Positions 9,129 through 18,617 of a stretch of DNA of 64,000 nt are shown piece by piece; positions within the stretch are counted from its first letter, which is position 1, and every line of letters begins with the position of its first letter. Source of the DNA: an uncultured Bacilli bacterium (GTDB taxonomy: Bacteria > Bacillota_I > Bacilli_A > RF39 > UBA660); assembly GCA_934086185.1 (NCBI GenBank), contig CAKOHW010000004.1, positions 53,949 to 117,948 on the forward strand, written 5' to 3'. The notes beneath the pieces are model-generated. The model was not told where the DNA came from and did not search any database. It saw only the letters and a program-made list of their open reading frames with translations. The position numbers and the translations under genes are program-made.

Positions 9129-10688
9129 ATGATAAAATTAGTTTTACCAACAAAAAAATATGAAAATAGTTATTATGAACTCATTGATTCTGCTAAAAAA
9201 TATTATGAATATGAACAATTAGGAAATGCAAGATTAAAAGAAAATGAAACTTTTAGAGATATGCTAAAAAGATTAAGCAAAAGAAGAAGAGGAATAAATA
9301 TTAATGAAAATGATGTTGCTTCAGAAGTTTACTTTATAATTAATAATGAGGATATAGTTGGTATAGTTGATTTGAGAAAAAGATTAAATAAAAATTATTT
9401 TACTAGACTTGGTCATGTTACAATTTTTATAAAACGTGAAGAAAGAAACAAGGGTTATGCTACTGAAGTTTTAAAGTTAACAAAAAAGAAATATGCTCAA
9501 AAATACGTTACTGATATATTGATATCTTGTTATACAGATAACTATGCTTTTAAAAGAGTTATAGAAAAAAATGGTGGAGTATTAAAGTCTACTTATTTAG
9601 ATAAAATTATATATACACCAAAAGAAGTATCTAAATATATTATAAATACTAGAAAAGATATTGTTCCTGTTGTTGCTTGGTTTATATTAGAAGATAATAA
9701 TATTGATTTTGATAAGTTTAAAAAATATGTAGATAGATTAGTTAAATATAATATAAAAAAAATTATACTTATTGGAGGTAATGTTATAAATTATAATAAT
9801 ATTATTGATATGATAAGTTATATAAAAAAATATAATATTACAGTTTCTATGATTGGAAATGAATATTTGTTTTCTGATTATGAAATTAGTAAAAAAATTG
9901 TTGATGTTGGATTAGATAATTGTAGTTTTTTTGTAGATAATTTTGATAATTTTGATGATATTGTTAAAAGTTATAACAATTTAAAAAAAATGGGAATAAA
10001 CGTATTTATATCTTATACATTATCAGATAATAATTATAGTAAGTTTGATAAATTTATTGAATTGATTCAAGAAAATGAACTAAATAATTTATCGTTTCAA
10101 TTTTATAATCCTTTTCTAAAAGTTAGAAATTGTAATAAAGTTAGAGTTAAAGATTTATCTTTATTATGTATGTATGCTTTTAATAAATTAAAAAATACTA
10201 ATTTAAAATTTAAATTTGAAATGTCTATTCCGTTATGTGGTATTAATAATGATGTATTAAATGAAATGATAGATAAGAAATGTATTTTTTCGTGTTACTA
10301 TATTTTAAATGGTAGAAGTATATTTTTCGATAGTAATTTTAATGTTGTATCTAATTTTAATGGTAAATTATTTGATGATAATATTAAGGTTAATGAAAAT
10401 AATATTTTGGAATTTTGGAATAGTGAATATATGAATAATTTTAGAAGTAGTTTAAGAAAGTATCCTAGTTTAGAATGTGAAAATTGTAAGTTATGTAAAT
10501 ATTGTAGTAAGGGATTATTACTTAAATGGTTGTATAAGTTAAATAGTATTGATTTGTTTGATAATGAATTTAAAGCAATAAGAAATGATGATATGTTTCT
10601 TTCTTCGTATTTTTTGAAATACGATGTTGGTTATAATTATTATAGTAGTAATGATGATATTTATTATATTAATTGGAAAAATTTATAA
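9129..10688 (+). CDS. GNAT acetyltransferase fused to a radical-SAM-like domain lacking its cluster cysteines
   Basis: 519 residues. Residues 1-160 form a GNAT domain with the acetyl-CoA loop in EERNKGYATEVLKLTKK and the asymmetric YTDNYAFKRVIEKNGG tail. From about 170 the protein follows a radical SAM barrel pattern (IKKIILIGGNV, then successive beta/alpha units). However, the CxxxCxxC that should bind the 4Fe-4S cluster at the first strand is absent; that region reads VPVVAWFILEDNN. The C-terminus holds a SPASM-like cysteine cluster, C450, C453, C456 and C459, preceded by a CxxxC at about 380. I chose the ATG at 9129 with AGGAG eight bases upstream. Possible roles in peptide or small-molecule modification are inference. 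Confidence 0.6.
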   Translation: MIKLVLPTKKYENSYYELIDSAKKYYEYEQLGNARLKENETFRDMLKRLSKRRRGININENDVASEVYFIINNEDIVGIVDLRKRLNKNYFTRLGHVTIFIKREERNKGYATEVLKLTKKKYAQKYVTDILISCYTDNYAFKRVIEKNGGVLKSTYLDKIIYTPKEVSKYIINTRKDIVPVVAWFILEDNNIDFDKFKKYVDRLVKYNIKKIILIGGNVINYNNIIDMISYIKKYNITVSMIGNEYLFSDYEISKKIVDVGLDNCSFFVDNFDNFDDIVKSYNNLKKMGINVFISYTLSDNNYSKFDKFIELIQENELNNLSFQFYNPFLKVRNCNKVRVKDLSLLCMYAFNKLKNTNLKFKFEMSIPLCGINNDVLNEMIDKKCIFSCYYILNGRSIFFDSNFNVVSNFNGKLFDDNIKVNENNILEFWNSEYMNNFRSSLRKYPSLECENCKLCKYCSKGLLLKWLYKLNSIDLFDNEFKAIRNDDMFLSSYFLKYDVGYNYYSSNDDIYYINWKNL

Positions 10689-10697
10689 ATTAGTAAG

Positions 10698-10726
10698 TTG
10701 ACAAATAATATTTAATAAATTATAAT
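10698..10726 (+). promoter_or_regulatory. Promoter of the ileS T-box leader
   Basis: TTGACA at 10698-10703 and TATAAT at 10721-10726, both perfect, with a 17-base spacer. Confidence 0.85.
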
Positions 10727-10732
10727 AGTTTT

Positions 10733-10950
10733 CGTAAAGCAAATGAAAAAGACGGTTTATAATATTAATTTTTAGAGAGTTTGTGGTTGGTGGAAACAAA
10801 TAAATTAAATTATAAATAGATCACTTTGGATGTGCTTATTGGATAATAATAAGTCGTTAATCGCGTTAAGATAATTAAGATAAACATAAGTTTATGAATT
10901 AGGATGGTACCACGTTAATACGTTCCTATATTTATAAACTTTTTTATTTA
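10733..10950 (+). promoter_or_regulatory. T-box leader (isoleucine) of ileS
   Basis: A tRNA-sensing leader in front of ileS. Stem I begins with the AGAGAGTTTGTGGTTGGTGG region (about 10773-10795). An ATC isoleucine specifier lies at 10820-10822. The T-box antiterminator bulge AGGATGGTACCACG lies at 10901-10914 with its partner CGTTCCT at 10921-10927. The T-run is at 10940-10950. Oddly, the visible terminator stem (10888-10904 with 10924-10941) encloses the T-box element instead of competing with it. Confidence 0.88.
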
Positions 10951-10973
10951 TTATTATGAATGGAGGAAATGTT

Positions 10974-13900
10974 ATGAAAAATTTTAAAGAACTAGATAAA
11001 AGACAAGTACATGAAGTTGAAACAGATATTTTAAAAGAATGGAAAAAACAAGATATTTTAAATTTAACTATTGAAAATAGAAAAAATAGTGATAATTGGG
11101 TATTTTATGATGGACCTGCTACTGCTAATGGAAATCCTGGATTACATCATATGGTAGCAAAATTTTTAAAAGATACTTTTTGTAAATATCAAACAATGAA
11201 AGGACATAAGGTTTTAAGGAAAGTTGGTTGGGATACTCATGGATTACCAGTTGAAGTACAAGTTGAAAAACAATTAGGCTTTACTGGTAAAGCTGATATT
11301 GAAAAATATGGTATTAAAGAATTTAATGAAAAATGTCGTGAAAGTGTTTGGGATAATGAAACTGCATTTTGTCGTTTAACTGATGAAATGGGTCAATTTA
11401 TCGATATGGAAAATAGATATATTACATATGATAATAATTATATTGAAACAGAATGGTGGATTTTAAAAAAATTCTTTGATGAAGGATTATTTTATGAAGG
11501 TGTAAAAATTATGCCTTGGTGTCCTAGATGTGGAACGGGACTTGCTAGTCATGAAGTTGCTCAAGGATATAAAGAAATAACTGCTAATACTGTTATTGTA
11601 CCGTTTAAGAAATGTGATGAAGATGCTTATTTTCTTGTTTGGACTACAACACCATGGACTTTAATTAGTAATGTAGCTTTATGTGTTAATCCAAATGAAA
11701 AATATGTAAAAGTTGAATCTGAAGGATATAAATTTATTTTAGCTGCTGCTTTAGCAAATAAAGTATTAGGCGATAATTATAAAGTATTAGAAGAATATAT
11801 TGGTAAAGATTTAGAATATGTTAAATATGAACAATTGATCCCTAGTTTAAATGTTAATGGTAATGCATTTTTTGTAACTGCTGATGATTATGTCACTATG
11901 AGTGATGGAACAGGAATTGTACATATTGCTCCAGCTTTTGGTGAAGATGATGCCAGAGTTGGTAAAAAATACAAACTTGCTTATTTAAATCCGGTTGGAG
12001 AAGATGGCCATTATAATGATGGTATATGGAATGGTATGAATATATTTGATGCTGATTTAGAAGTTATTAAATGGTTAAAAGAAAATGATAAATTATTTAA
12101 AAAGCAAAAAATGTTACATGATTATCCACATTGTTGGAGATGTAATTCACCACTTGTATACTATTCTAGACCTAGTTATTATTTAGAAGTTACAAAATTA
12201 AAGAACAAAATAATTGAAGAAAATAGTAAAGTCAATTGGTATCCTAGTTATGTAGGTGAAAAACGTTTTGGTAATTGGTTAACAAATATGAATGATTGGG
12301 CAATTTCTAGAAATAGATATTGGGGAACACCACTTCCTTTATGGAGATGTGAATGTGGCCATATGGAAATGATAGGTAGTAGAGAAGAATTAAGTAAAAA
12401 AGCTATCGAAAGTGTTGATCCTAAAACAATTGATTTACATAGACCTTATGTAGATGATGTGCATATAAAATGTAGTGCTTGTGGAAAGACTATGTCAAGA
12501 GTTAAAGAAGTTATAGATTGTTGGTTTGATAGTGGATCAATGCCATTTAGTCAATATCATTATCCATTTGAAAATAAAAAATTATGGGAAAGTCAATATC
12601 CAGCAGATTTTATTGCAGAAGGTATAGATCAAACAAGAGGATGGTTCTATTCATTAATTGTGTTGGGAGTATTTGTTACTGGTAAGAGTCCATATAAAAA
12701 TGTTTTAGTTAATGAATTATTATTAGATAAAAATGGACATAAAATGCATAAAAGTAAAGGTAATGCTATTGAACCATTTACATTAATGGAAAAATATGGT
12801 GCTGATACTATTAGGTGGTATTTTCCTTATGTTTCTCCAACTTGGACACCTTTAAAATTTGACGAAGAAGGACTAAAAGAAGTACATTCTAAATTCTTTA
12901 ACCCTTTAAAAAATACTTATTCATTTTTTCAAATGTATGCTAATACTGATGGAATAGATATTGATGATTGTAAAGTAAAATATGAAGATAGAGAAGAAAT
13001 AGATGAATGGTTATTAAGTAAATATAATAAGTTACTTAAAGAATGTACTAATGGTTATGATAAATATGATTTAAACCAAGTTGTTAAGGCTGTTACATCT
13101 TTTGTTTCAGATGATTTATCAAATTGGTATATTAGACGTAATAGAAATAGATTTTGGAGTAGTAAATTAGATAATAGTAAAAAAAGTGTTTATATTACCA
13201 CTTATGAAGTATTAGTTGGACTATGTAAATTGTGTGCTCCAATAATTCCTTATACTACTGAAGAAATATATAAAGACTTAACAAATGAAAAATCTGTTCA
13301 TTTATGTGATTTTCCTATATGTGATGAATCATTAATTAATGATGAAATTGAAGTTAAAATGGATTTAGTAAGGGATTTAATTTCTACTGGAAGATATGTT
13401 AGAGAAGAGACTAAGATAAAAGTTAGACAACCAATTAGTGAATGTTTAATAGATGGAAAATATAAGAATATTTTAGGTGACTTAGTAGAATTAATTAATG
13501 AAGAATTAAATGTTAAGAATGTAGTATTTGTTGATGATTTAACTAAGTATATGAATTTTACTATAAAACCTAATTTTAAAGTTTGTGGTAAAATGTTTGG
13601 GCCTAGAATTAAAAATTATCAAGAAGCTTTATCTGATTTAGATAAGAATGATATAGATTTATTATTAAAAAATGAAACTATTACAATAGATTTTATGGAT
13701 GAAAGATTAGATATTACTCCTGATATGGTAGATATTAGAATTGAATCTAAAGAAGGATTTAATGTTGGTATGGAAAATAATAAGTTTATTATTTTAAATA
13801 CTGAATTAACTCGTGAATTATTATTAGAAGGATTAGCAAGAGAAGCAGTAAGTAAGATACAAAATTTAAGAAAGACTGTTGGTTTAAATATTGCTGATAG

Positions 13901-14069
13901 AATTAAATTATATTTTAATGGTGATGATGAAGTAAAAGAAGCGTTTGTTATGTTTAAAAAATATATAATGGATGAAACTTTATCTGTTGAATTTGAAGAA
14001 ATGAATTCAGATTTAGAAATTGTTGATATAAATGGACATAATGTAGGAATTAAGATTGAAAAGGCTTAA
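10974..14069 (+). CDS. ileS: Isoleucine--tRNA ligase
   Basis: A 1031-residue class I synthetase that charges tRNA-Ile. It has the HIGH-type motif NGNPGLHH near 42-49, an editing (CP1) domain with WTTTPWTL, two zinc-type cysteine pairs (CPRCG, and CECG with CSACG), and the KMSKS loop as HKMHKSKGN. Length and motifs fit the long bacterial IleRS class (type 2-like) better than the roughly 920-residue type. I chose the ATG at 10974 because GGAGG lies eight bases upstream. The Ile T-box leader confirms the specificity. Confidence 0.95.
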   Translation: MKNFKELDKRQVHEVETDILKEWKKQDILNLTIENRKNSDNWVFYDGPATANGNPGLHHMVAKFLKDTFCKYQTMKGHKVLRKVGWDTHGLPVEVQVEKQLGFTGKADIEKYGIKEFNEKCRESVWDNETAFCRLTDEMGQFIDMENRYITYDNNYIETEWWILKKFFDEGLFYEGVKIMPWCPRCGTGLASHEVAQGYKEITANTVIVPFKKCDEDAYFLVWTTTPWTLISNVALCVNPNEKYVKVESEGYKFILAAALANKVLGDNYKVLEEYIGKDLEYVKYEQLIPSLNVNGNAFFVTADDYVTMSDGTGIVHIAPAFGEDDARVGKKYKLAYLNPVGEDGHYNDGIWNGMNIFDADLEVIKWLKENDKLFKKQKMLHDYPHCWRCNSPLVYYSRPSYYLEVTKLKNKIIEENSKVNWYPSYVGEKRFGNWLTNMNDWAISRNRYWGTPLPLWRCECGHMEMIGSREELSKKAIESVDPKTIDLHRPYVDDVHIKCSACGKTMSRVKEVIDCWFDSGSMPFSQYHYPFENKKLWESQYPADFIAEGIDQTRGWFYSLIVLGVFVTGKSPYKNVLVNELLLDKNGHKMHKSKGNAIEPFTLMEKYGADTIRWYFPYVSPTWTPLKFDEEGLKEVHSKFFNPLKNTYSFFQMYANTDGIDIDDCKVKYEDREEIDEWLLSKYNKLLKECTNGYDKYDLNQVVKAVTSFVSDDLSNWYIRRNRNRFWSSKLDNSKKSVYITTYEVLVGLCKLCAPIIPYTTEEIYKDLTNEKSVHLCDFPICDESLINDEIEVKMDLVRDLISTGRYVREETKIKVRQPISECLIDGKYKNILGDLVELINEELNVKNVVFVDDLTKYMNFTIKPNFKVCGKMFGPRIKNYQEALSDLDKNDIDLLLKNETITIDFMDERLDITPDMVDIRIESKEGFNVGMENNKFIILNTELTRELLLEGLAREAVSKIQNLRKTVGLNIADRIKLYFNGDDEVKEAFVMFKKYIMDETLSVEFEEMNSDLEIVDINGHNVGIKIEKA

Positions 14070-14206
14070 TTCTTTTTTATTTTATTAAACTATGATATTA
14101 TATTGGTGTATATAACATTTTAGACAAAAAAATGGTGTTTTTGAACATATTTAAGTATATATTTTAAAATATGATATATAATATATGCATTTCGGGAGGT
14201 AATATG

Positions 14207-16000
14207 ATGAAAGAAAATATGACTGGTTATGCTTCAATAGATAAGCCATGGCTTAAACAATATGATGTTAAAGATATAAATATATCTTTTCCAAAAACGA
14301 GCATGAAGGACTATTTATTTGAATGTAATAAAAATAACAAGAATTTGGTTGCTATAAATTATTATGGCAGAAAAATAACTTATGAGGAATTATTTAGAAA
14401 AATAGAAGAAACAAAAAAATCTTTTAAGAAAATGGGTATAAAAAATAATGATGTTGTCAGCATTGCATCACCATTTTTGCCAGAAGTTGTTTATTCTATT
14501 TATGCAATTAATGCATTGGGTGGAGTTGTTAATTTAGTTGATCCAAGGGTGCCAGCTTCAAAATTAGTAAATTATTTTACTGGAAGTAATACAAAATATT
14601 TGGTTATGTATGATGGTATATATGAAAAAGTTAAAAATATTGAATCTAATGCTAATATAGAGAAAAGTATTTTAATTTCACCATTAGATTCATTACCAAT
14701 AGGTATGAAATGTTTAGCAGATTTTAAAAATGTAATAAAGAAAAACAAAGTTAACATAGAAGATGATAAATATGTTAAATGGAAAGATTTTTTAGGTGAA
14801 TCTAAAAATGATAATTACGTTGATGATGAAATATATTCTTATGAAAAGCCTGCTATTATAGTTTATACTAGTGGAACAAGTGGAGAACCTAAAGGAGCAA
14901 TATCATCTAATGAATCGTTTAATAATATTGCTCTTTCTCAAAGTATAAGTTTAACACATACTAAAGTAGGGGATAAGTTTTTACTAATAATGCCTCCTTT
15001 TATAGCATATGGGTTAGCAATAGGATTGCATGGACAATTGTGTAGAGGTCAAGAATTACAAATGGTTCCTACTTTTACTATTGATAATCAAGCTAAAATG
15101 TTAGGAGATTTAGTTAGTAAATATAAGCCTCAAACAATAATGGGTGTTCCAACATTTATGGTAGATTTAATTAAACATCCAAAGATGCAAAAATTAGATT
15201 GTAAATTCTTAAAAGATATTATAGTTGGTGGAGACTCTATGAATGTATCTGCTGAAGAAAAAGTTAATAATTTCTTTATAGCCAAAAAAAGTGAAGCTAG
15301 AATTAAAAAAGGTTGGGGGTTAACTGAAGTAAATTCTGCATTTAGTTATACTAAAGATGAAAATTCAAATGAATTAGGAAGTGTAGGTATACCACTTATT
15401 GGTAATAATATTAAAATAGTAAAACCTGTTGAAGATGATGATATTAATTTTGATGAATTAGAAGAAGTTAAATATAATGATATTGGAGAAATATTTATTA
15501 ATTCTAAATCTACAATAAAAGATTATTTAAATAATCCTATTGAGTCTAAAAAAGTATTTTTTATAGATAAAAATGGAAATAAGTGGGTTAGAACAAAAGA
15601 TTTAGGTAAGATTACAGAGGATGGATTAATCTATATTGTAGGAAGAATGAAGAGAATTATTATTAGACCTGATGGTCATAATATTTCACCTTTTGCTATT
15701 GAAAATATTATTAATAAAAATGATAAAGTTGAAAATTGTGCAGTAGTTGGAACTCCAGCAACTGATTCTGTTCATGGTTCATATGCTACGGCTTATATTG
15801 AATTAAAAAAGGAACATAGAAAAGAACAAATTGAAATATTGAAAGAATTAAAAAGTGAAATAGAAAGTCAATTGCCTCCTAGAGATATTGCTAGTAATTA
15901 TAAAGTAGTTGATGAAATACCACTAACTAATATAGGTAAAGTAAATTATAAAGAATTAGAAGAACAAGAAAAGAAATTAGTTTTAAGGGATAAAAAATAA
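14207..16000 (+). CDS. AMP-binding acyl-CoA synthetase/ligase family enzyme
   Basis: About 597 residues of the ANL adenylate-forming superfamily, which activates a carboxylic acid (often fatty) as acyl-AMP. Visible motifs are the P-loop VYTSGTSGEPKGAI, the GWGLTE motif, the hinge region GRMKRIIIRPDGHNISP and the C-terminal lysine region TNIGKVNYKELEE. The start is the ATG at 14207 (or 14204), with GGGAGGT upstream. Fatty-acid or envelope-lipid activation is a guess; no carrier-protein or CoA-specific partner lies next to it. Confidence 0.8.
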   Translation: MKENMTGYASIDKPWLKQYDVKDINISFPKTSMKDYLFECNKNNKNLVAINYYGRKITYEELFRKIEETKKSFKKMGIKNNDVVSIASPFLPEVVYSIYAINALGGVVNLVDPRVPASKLVNYFTGSNTKYLVMYDGIYEKVKNIESNANIEKSILISPLDSLPIGMKCLADFKNVIKKNKVNIEDDKYVKWKDFLGESKNDNYVDDEIYSYEKPAIIVYTSGTSGEPKGAISSNESFNNIALSQSISLTHTKVGDKFLLIMPPFIAYGLAIGLHGQLCRGQELQMVPTFTIDNQAKMLGDLVSKYKPQTIMGVPTFMVDLIKHPKMQKLDCKFLKDIIVGGDSMNVSAEEKVNNFFIAKKSEARIKKGWGLTEVNSAFSYTKDENSNELGSVGIPLIGNNIKIVKPVEDDDINFDELEEVKYNDIGEIFINSKSTIKDYLNNPIESKKVFFIDKNGNKWVRTKDLGKITEDGLIYIVGRMKRIIIRPDGHNISPFAIENIINKNDKVENCAVVGTPATDSVHGSYATAYIELKKEHRKEQIEILKELKSEIESQLPPRDIASNYKVVDEIPLTNIGKVNYKELEEQEKKLVLRDKK

Positions 16001-16055
16001 TTATTTATTATTCCTTTTTATATGATATAATTTGTGTAGAAGGTAGGGATTTTTT

Positions 16056-17831
16056 ATGCCAAATAATGCTTTTTCAATATTAAGTTTTTTTTATAATATT
16101 TTTATATTAATTACTTTTCTTTTTAAGAAAAAATTAAAAACAGTTGAAAACAAAATATATAAATATTTGTTATTATTAAATACTTTTAATATATGCTCTG
16201 TTTTGATTTGTTGGTTTACAATAATGCTAAGAGATAAAATGCCTTTAATAAATAATATTTTTTCTAAACTTGCTTTAATATTTTATGCTGCATGGGTTTT
16301 AGTTTTTACTATATATGTTTATTATATATCTAATTTTAATAATGATAAAAAGTTTAAAAGAGTTAAGTCTTTTGCTTTAGTTGTATTTTTAATATGTGTA
16401 TATTTAATTGTTACTTTAAAACTTAATTATTTTAGTAATTTAAATAGTGCTTATTCTTTTGGACCTAGTGCTAATGTTGTTTATATTTTAACTGCTATAT
16501 GTATGATTTTATGGCTGTTTATGTGTTTAAAAAATATAAAAAGATTGAGTGATAAAAAGTATTTACCTGTAATTGTTTTAGTTAATTTTATAATAATATC
16601 TACAATTATTCAGAAAATTAATCCTATAATTTTACTTACTACAGCAGTTGAAAGTTTTGTGACTGTCATAATGTATTTTACAATAGAAAATCCTGATTTG
16701 AAAATGTTACAAGAATTAATAAAGAATAATGAAATTACTGAGCAAACATATATAGATAAATCTAACTTTTTATTTGAAATGACTGGTGAGATAAGAGAGC
16801 CTCTTAGAAATGTTAGAAAAACTGTTAATGATTTAAAAAATACAAAAAATATTAATGATATAAAAGTTGGTTTAAATAGTATTGATAATTCTGTTAGACA
16901 GTTAGATTTTACAGTTAATGATGTATTAAATGTAAATTCTTTAGATATTCAAAAAGTTAAAATTATTGATAATAGGTATAATTTAAAAAATTTATTTGAT
17001 GACATGGTTAAGAGAATAAAACCTGAAATAAATGAAAATGTTGAATTTAGATATAATATGCCTAATAATATTCCGTATTTGTATGGAGATAATATAAAAT
17101 TAAAACAAATATTATATTCATTATTAATGAATGCAGTAAAAAAAACTGAGTCTGGTTTTATAGAGTTTAATGTAAATACTATAGAAAAATATGATGTGTG
17201 TAGAGTTATTTTTTCAATAGTGGATAGTGGAGTTGGTATAGGAATTGATAAAATTAATGAAATATTAAGTATAACAGGTGAATTAAGTCAGCAAGATATA
17301 GTTAATTTAGAAAAATCTGATTTAAATCTTGAGTTATGTAAAAAAATAATTGAATCATTAGGTGGTAATTTATTAATAAAAAGTAAAATAGGAAAAGGCA
17401 CGGAAGTAATATTAACTTTAGATCAAAAAGTATATAGAAATCCTGATAATGAAAATAACGTATATCAAAGTAGTAACAAAAAAGTTTTGTTAGTAATGCA
17501 AGATAAGAAAATAACTTCAAATATAAAGAAAATGTTGACAAGTAATAATATAAGTACATCACATATACTATATGGAATGGATGCAATAGATAGAATTAAA
17601 AGTGGAAAAAAATATGATTATATTATTTTAGAAGATGATATGAAAGAAATGAGTGGGTATGAAACATTACAGTCTTTAAAAAGATTAAATAAGTTTAATA
17701 TTCCATGTATAATATTACTTAGCGAAGATAAGGTTAATATTAAAGAACATTATTTGAATGATGGATTTAAAGATTATATTTTAATGAGTGATTTACAAGA
17801 TGAAGTAAATAGAATAATAAAAAAATATTAA
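16056..17831 (+). CDS. Degenerate membrane hybrid histidine kinase (pseudokinase-like)
   Basis: 591 residues: about six or seven N-terminal membrane segments (1-215), then a histidine-kinase dimerisation region, an ATPase domain and a C-terminal receiver-like domain (about 475-591). The H-box reads EMTGEIREPL, with Gly244 where the phospho-accepting His should be. In the receiver the acidic pocket is QD (482-483), and Glu526 in LEDDMKEMSG stands where the phospho-accepting Asp should be. The expected KP lysine is also missing. The ATPase domain still has DSGVGIG and GGNLLIKSKIGKGT. It is therefore unlikely to phosphorelay and more likely acts as a scaffold or ATP-gated sensor. It stands alone, with no partner regulator adjacent. 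Confidence 0.75.
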   Translation: MPNNAFSILSFFYNIFILITFLFKKKLKTVENKIYKYLLLLNTFNICSVLICWFTIMLRDKMPLINNIFSKLALIFYAAWVLVFTIYVYYISNFNNDKKFKRVKSFALVVFLICVYLIVTLKLNYFSNLNSAYSFGPSANVVYILTAICMILWLFMCLKNIKRLSDKKYLPVIVLVNFIIISTIIQKINPIILLTTAVESFVTVIMYFTIENPDLKMLQELIKNNEITEQTYIDKSNFLFEMTGEIREPLRNVRKTVNDLKNTKNINDIKVGLNSIDNSVRQLDFTVNDVLNVNSLDIQKVKIIDNRYNLKNLFDDMVKRIKPEINENVEFRYNMPNNIPYLYGDNIKLKQILYSLLMNAVKKTESGFIEFNVNTIEKYDVCRVIFSIVDSGVGIGIDKINEILSITGELSQQDIVNLEKSDLNLELCKKIIESLGGNLLIKSKIGKGTEVILTLDQKVYRNPDNENNVYQSSNKKVLLVMQDKKITSNIKKMLTSNNISTSHILYGMDAIDRIKSGKKYDYIILEDDMKEMSGYETLQSLKRLNKFNIPCIILLSEDKVNIKEHYLNDGFKDYILMSDLQDEVNRIIKKY

Positions 17832-17861
17832 ACTAGTCAATTTATTTGGTTAGTTTTTTTC
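17831..17861 (+). terminator. Terminator after the degenerate kinase gene
   Basis: AACTAGTCAA pairs with TTGGTTAGTT (two G-T pairs), followed by Ts. Confidence 0.65.
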
Positions 17862-17879
17862 ATAAAAAAAATTCTATTT

Positions 17880-18497
17880 CTAGAATTTTCTATATAAACC
17901 TATTGCTTTACCTAATATTGTACAATTTTTTAATATAATAGGTGACATTGTATCATTTTCAGGTTGTAATCTTATATGATCTTTTTCTTTATAAAAAGTT
18001 TTTAAAGTAACTTCATTGTCTTCGTTTAATGCAACTACTATATCGCCGTTTCTTGCTATTTTTTGTTTTTGAACTATAACATAATCACCATCAAATATCC
18101 CAACATTTATCATAGATTCTCCTGAACATTTTAATGTGAATATTGTTTCTTTAGGTGGAATAAGTGATGCTGGTAAATCAAAAAATTCATCTGGTTGTTC
18201 GATAGCTTCTATAGGATTACCACAAGATATTTTACCTAGTAAGGGTACTTTTACTATTTCTTCACTTTTATCTTCAAATTCATTATCTACTAAAAGTTCT
18301 ATAGTTCTAAATTTACTTGCTTCTTTTCTAATTATTCCTTTTTTCTCTAATTGTTTTAAATGTGCATGTACAGTGGCAGGGCTATTTAAGTTCATTCCTT
18401 GACAGATTTCTCTTACTGATGGTGGAAATCCATGTGATACCATATATTTTTTTATAAAAGTTAATGTTTCATTTTGCTTAGTTGTTATTTTTTCCAT
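17880..18497 (-). CDS. lexA: LexA SOS repressor
   Basis: 205 residues, the usual LexA length. An N-terminal winged HTH (PPSVREICQGMNLNSPATVHAHLKQL is the recognition region, about 25-50) binds SOS boxes. The C-terminal S24 autoprotease domain has catalytic Ser128 in SGESM and Lys166 in VTLKTF. The scissile bond appears to be Cys92-Gly93, where classical LexA has Ala-Gly; Cys-Gly is known from UmuD and phage repressors. The ribosome site is AGAGAGGTGA. It is transcribed away from a small ORF that has an SOS box, and it converges on the kinase gene at 16056. Confidence 0.95.
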   Translation of the reverse strand: MEKITTKQNETLTFIKKYMVSHGFPPSVREICQGMNLNSPATVHAHLKQLEKKGIIRKEASKFRTIELLVDNEFEDKSEEIVKVPLLGKISCGNPIEAIEQPDEFFDLPASLIPPKETIFTLKCSGESMINVGIFDGDYVIVQKQKIARNGDIVVALNEDNEVTLKTFYKEKDHIRLQPENDTMSPIILKNCTILGKAIGLYRKF

Positions 18498-18500
18498 AGT

Positions 18501-18560
18501 TTCACCTCTCTAAATAAATACTAGCATTTTTTATGTAAAATGTCAAACAAATGTTTTAAT
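18501..18560 (-). promoter_or_regulatory. lexA promoter with weak operator-like palindrome
   Basis: On the minus strand TTGACA is followed after 17 bases by TAGTAT. Overlapping the upstream edge of the -35, AAACAAATGTTT (18545-18556) is a perfect 12-base palindrome resembling a weakened CGAACNNNNGTTCG box. This would fit autoregulation. Confidence 0.6.
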
Positions 18561-18566
18561 TTATTA

Positions 18567-18595
18567 TTGACACGAACAAATATTCGATGTAATAT
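18567..18595 (+). promoter_or_regulatory. Promoter with embedded SOS (LexA) box
   Basis: A perfect -35 TTGACA (18567-18572), a 17-base spacer and -10 TAATAT (18590-18595). The spacer holds CGAACAAATATTCG (18573-18586), nine of ten defined positions of the Gram-positive LexA box CGAACNNNNGTTCG. LexA bound there would cover the promoter completely. Confidence 0.8.
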
Positions 18596-18617
18596 TAATT
18601 TGTAAGGAGGAAGTGTT

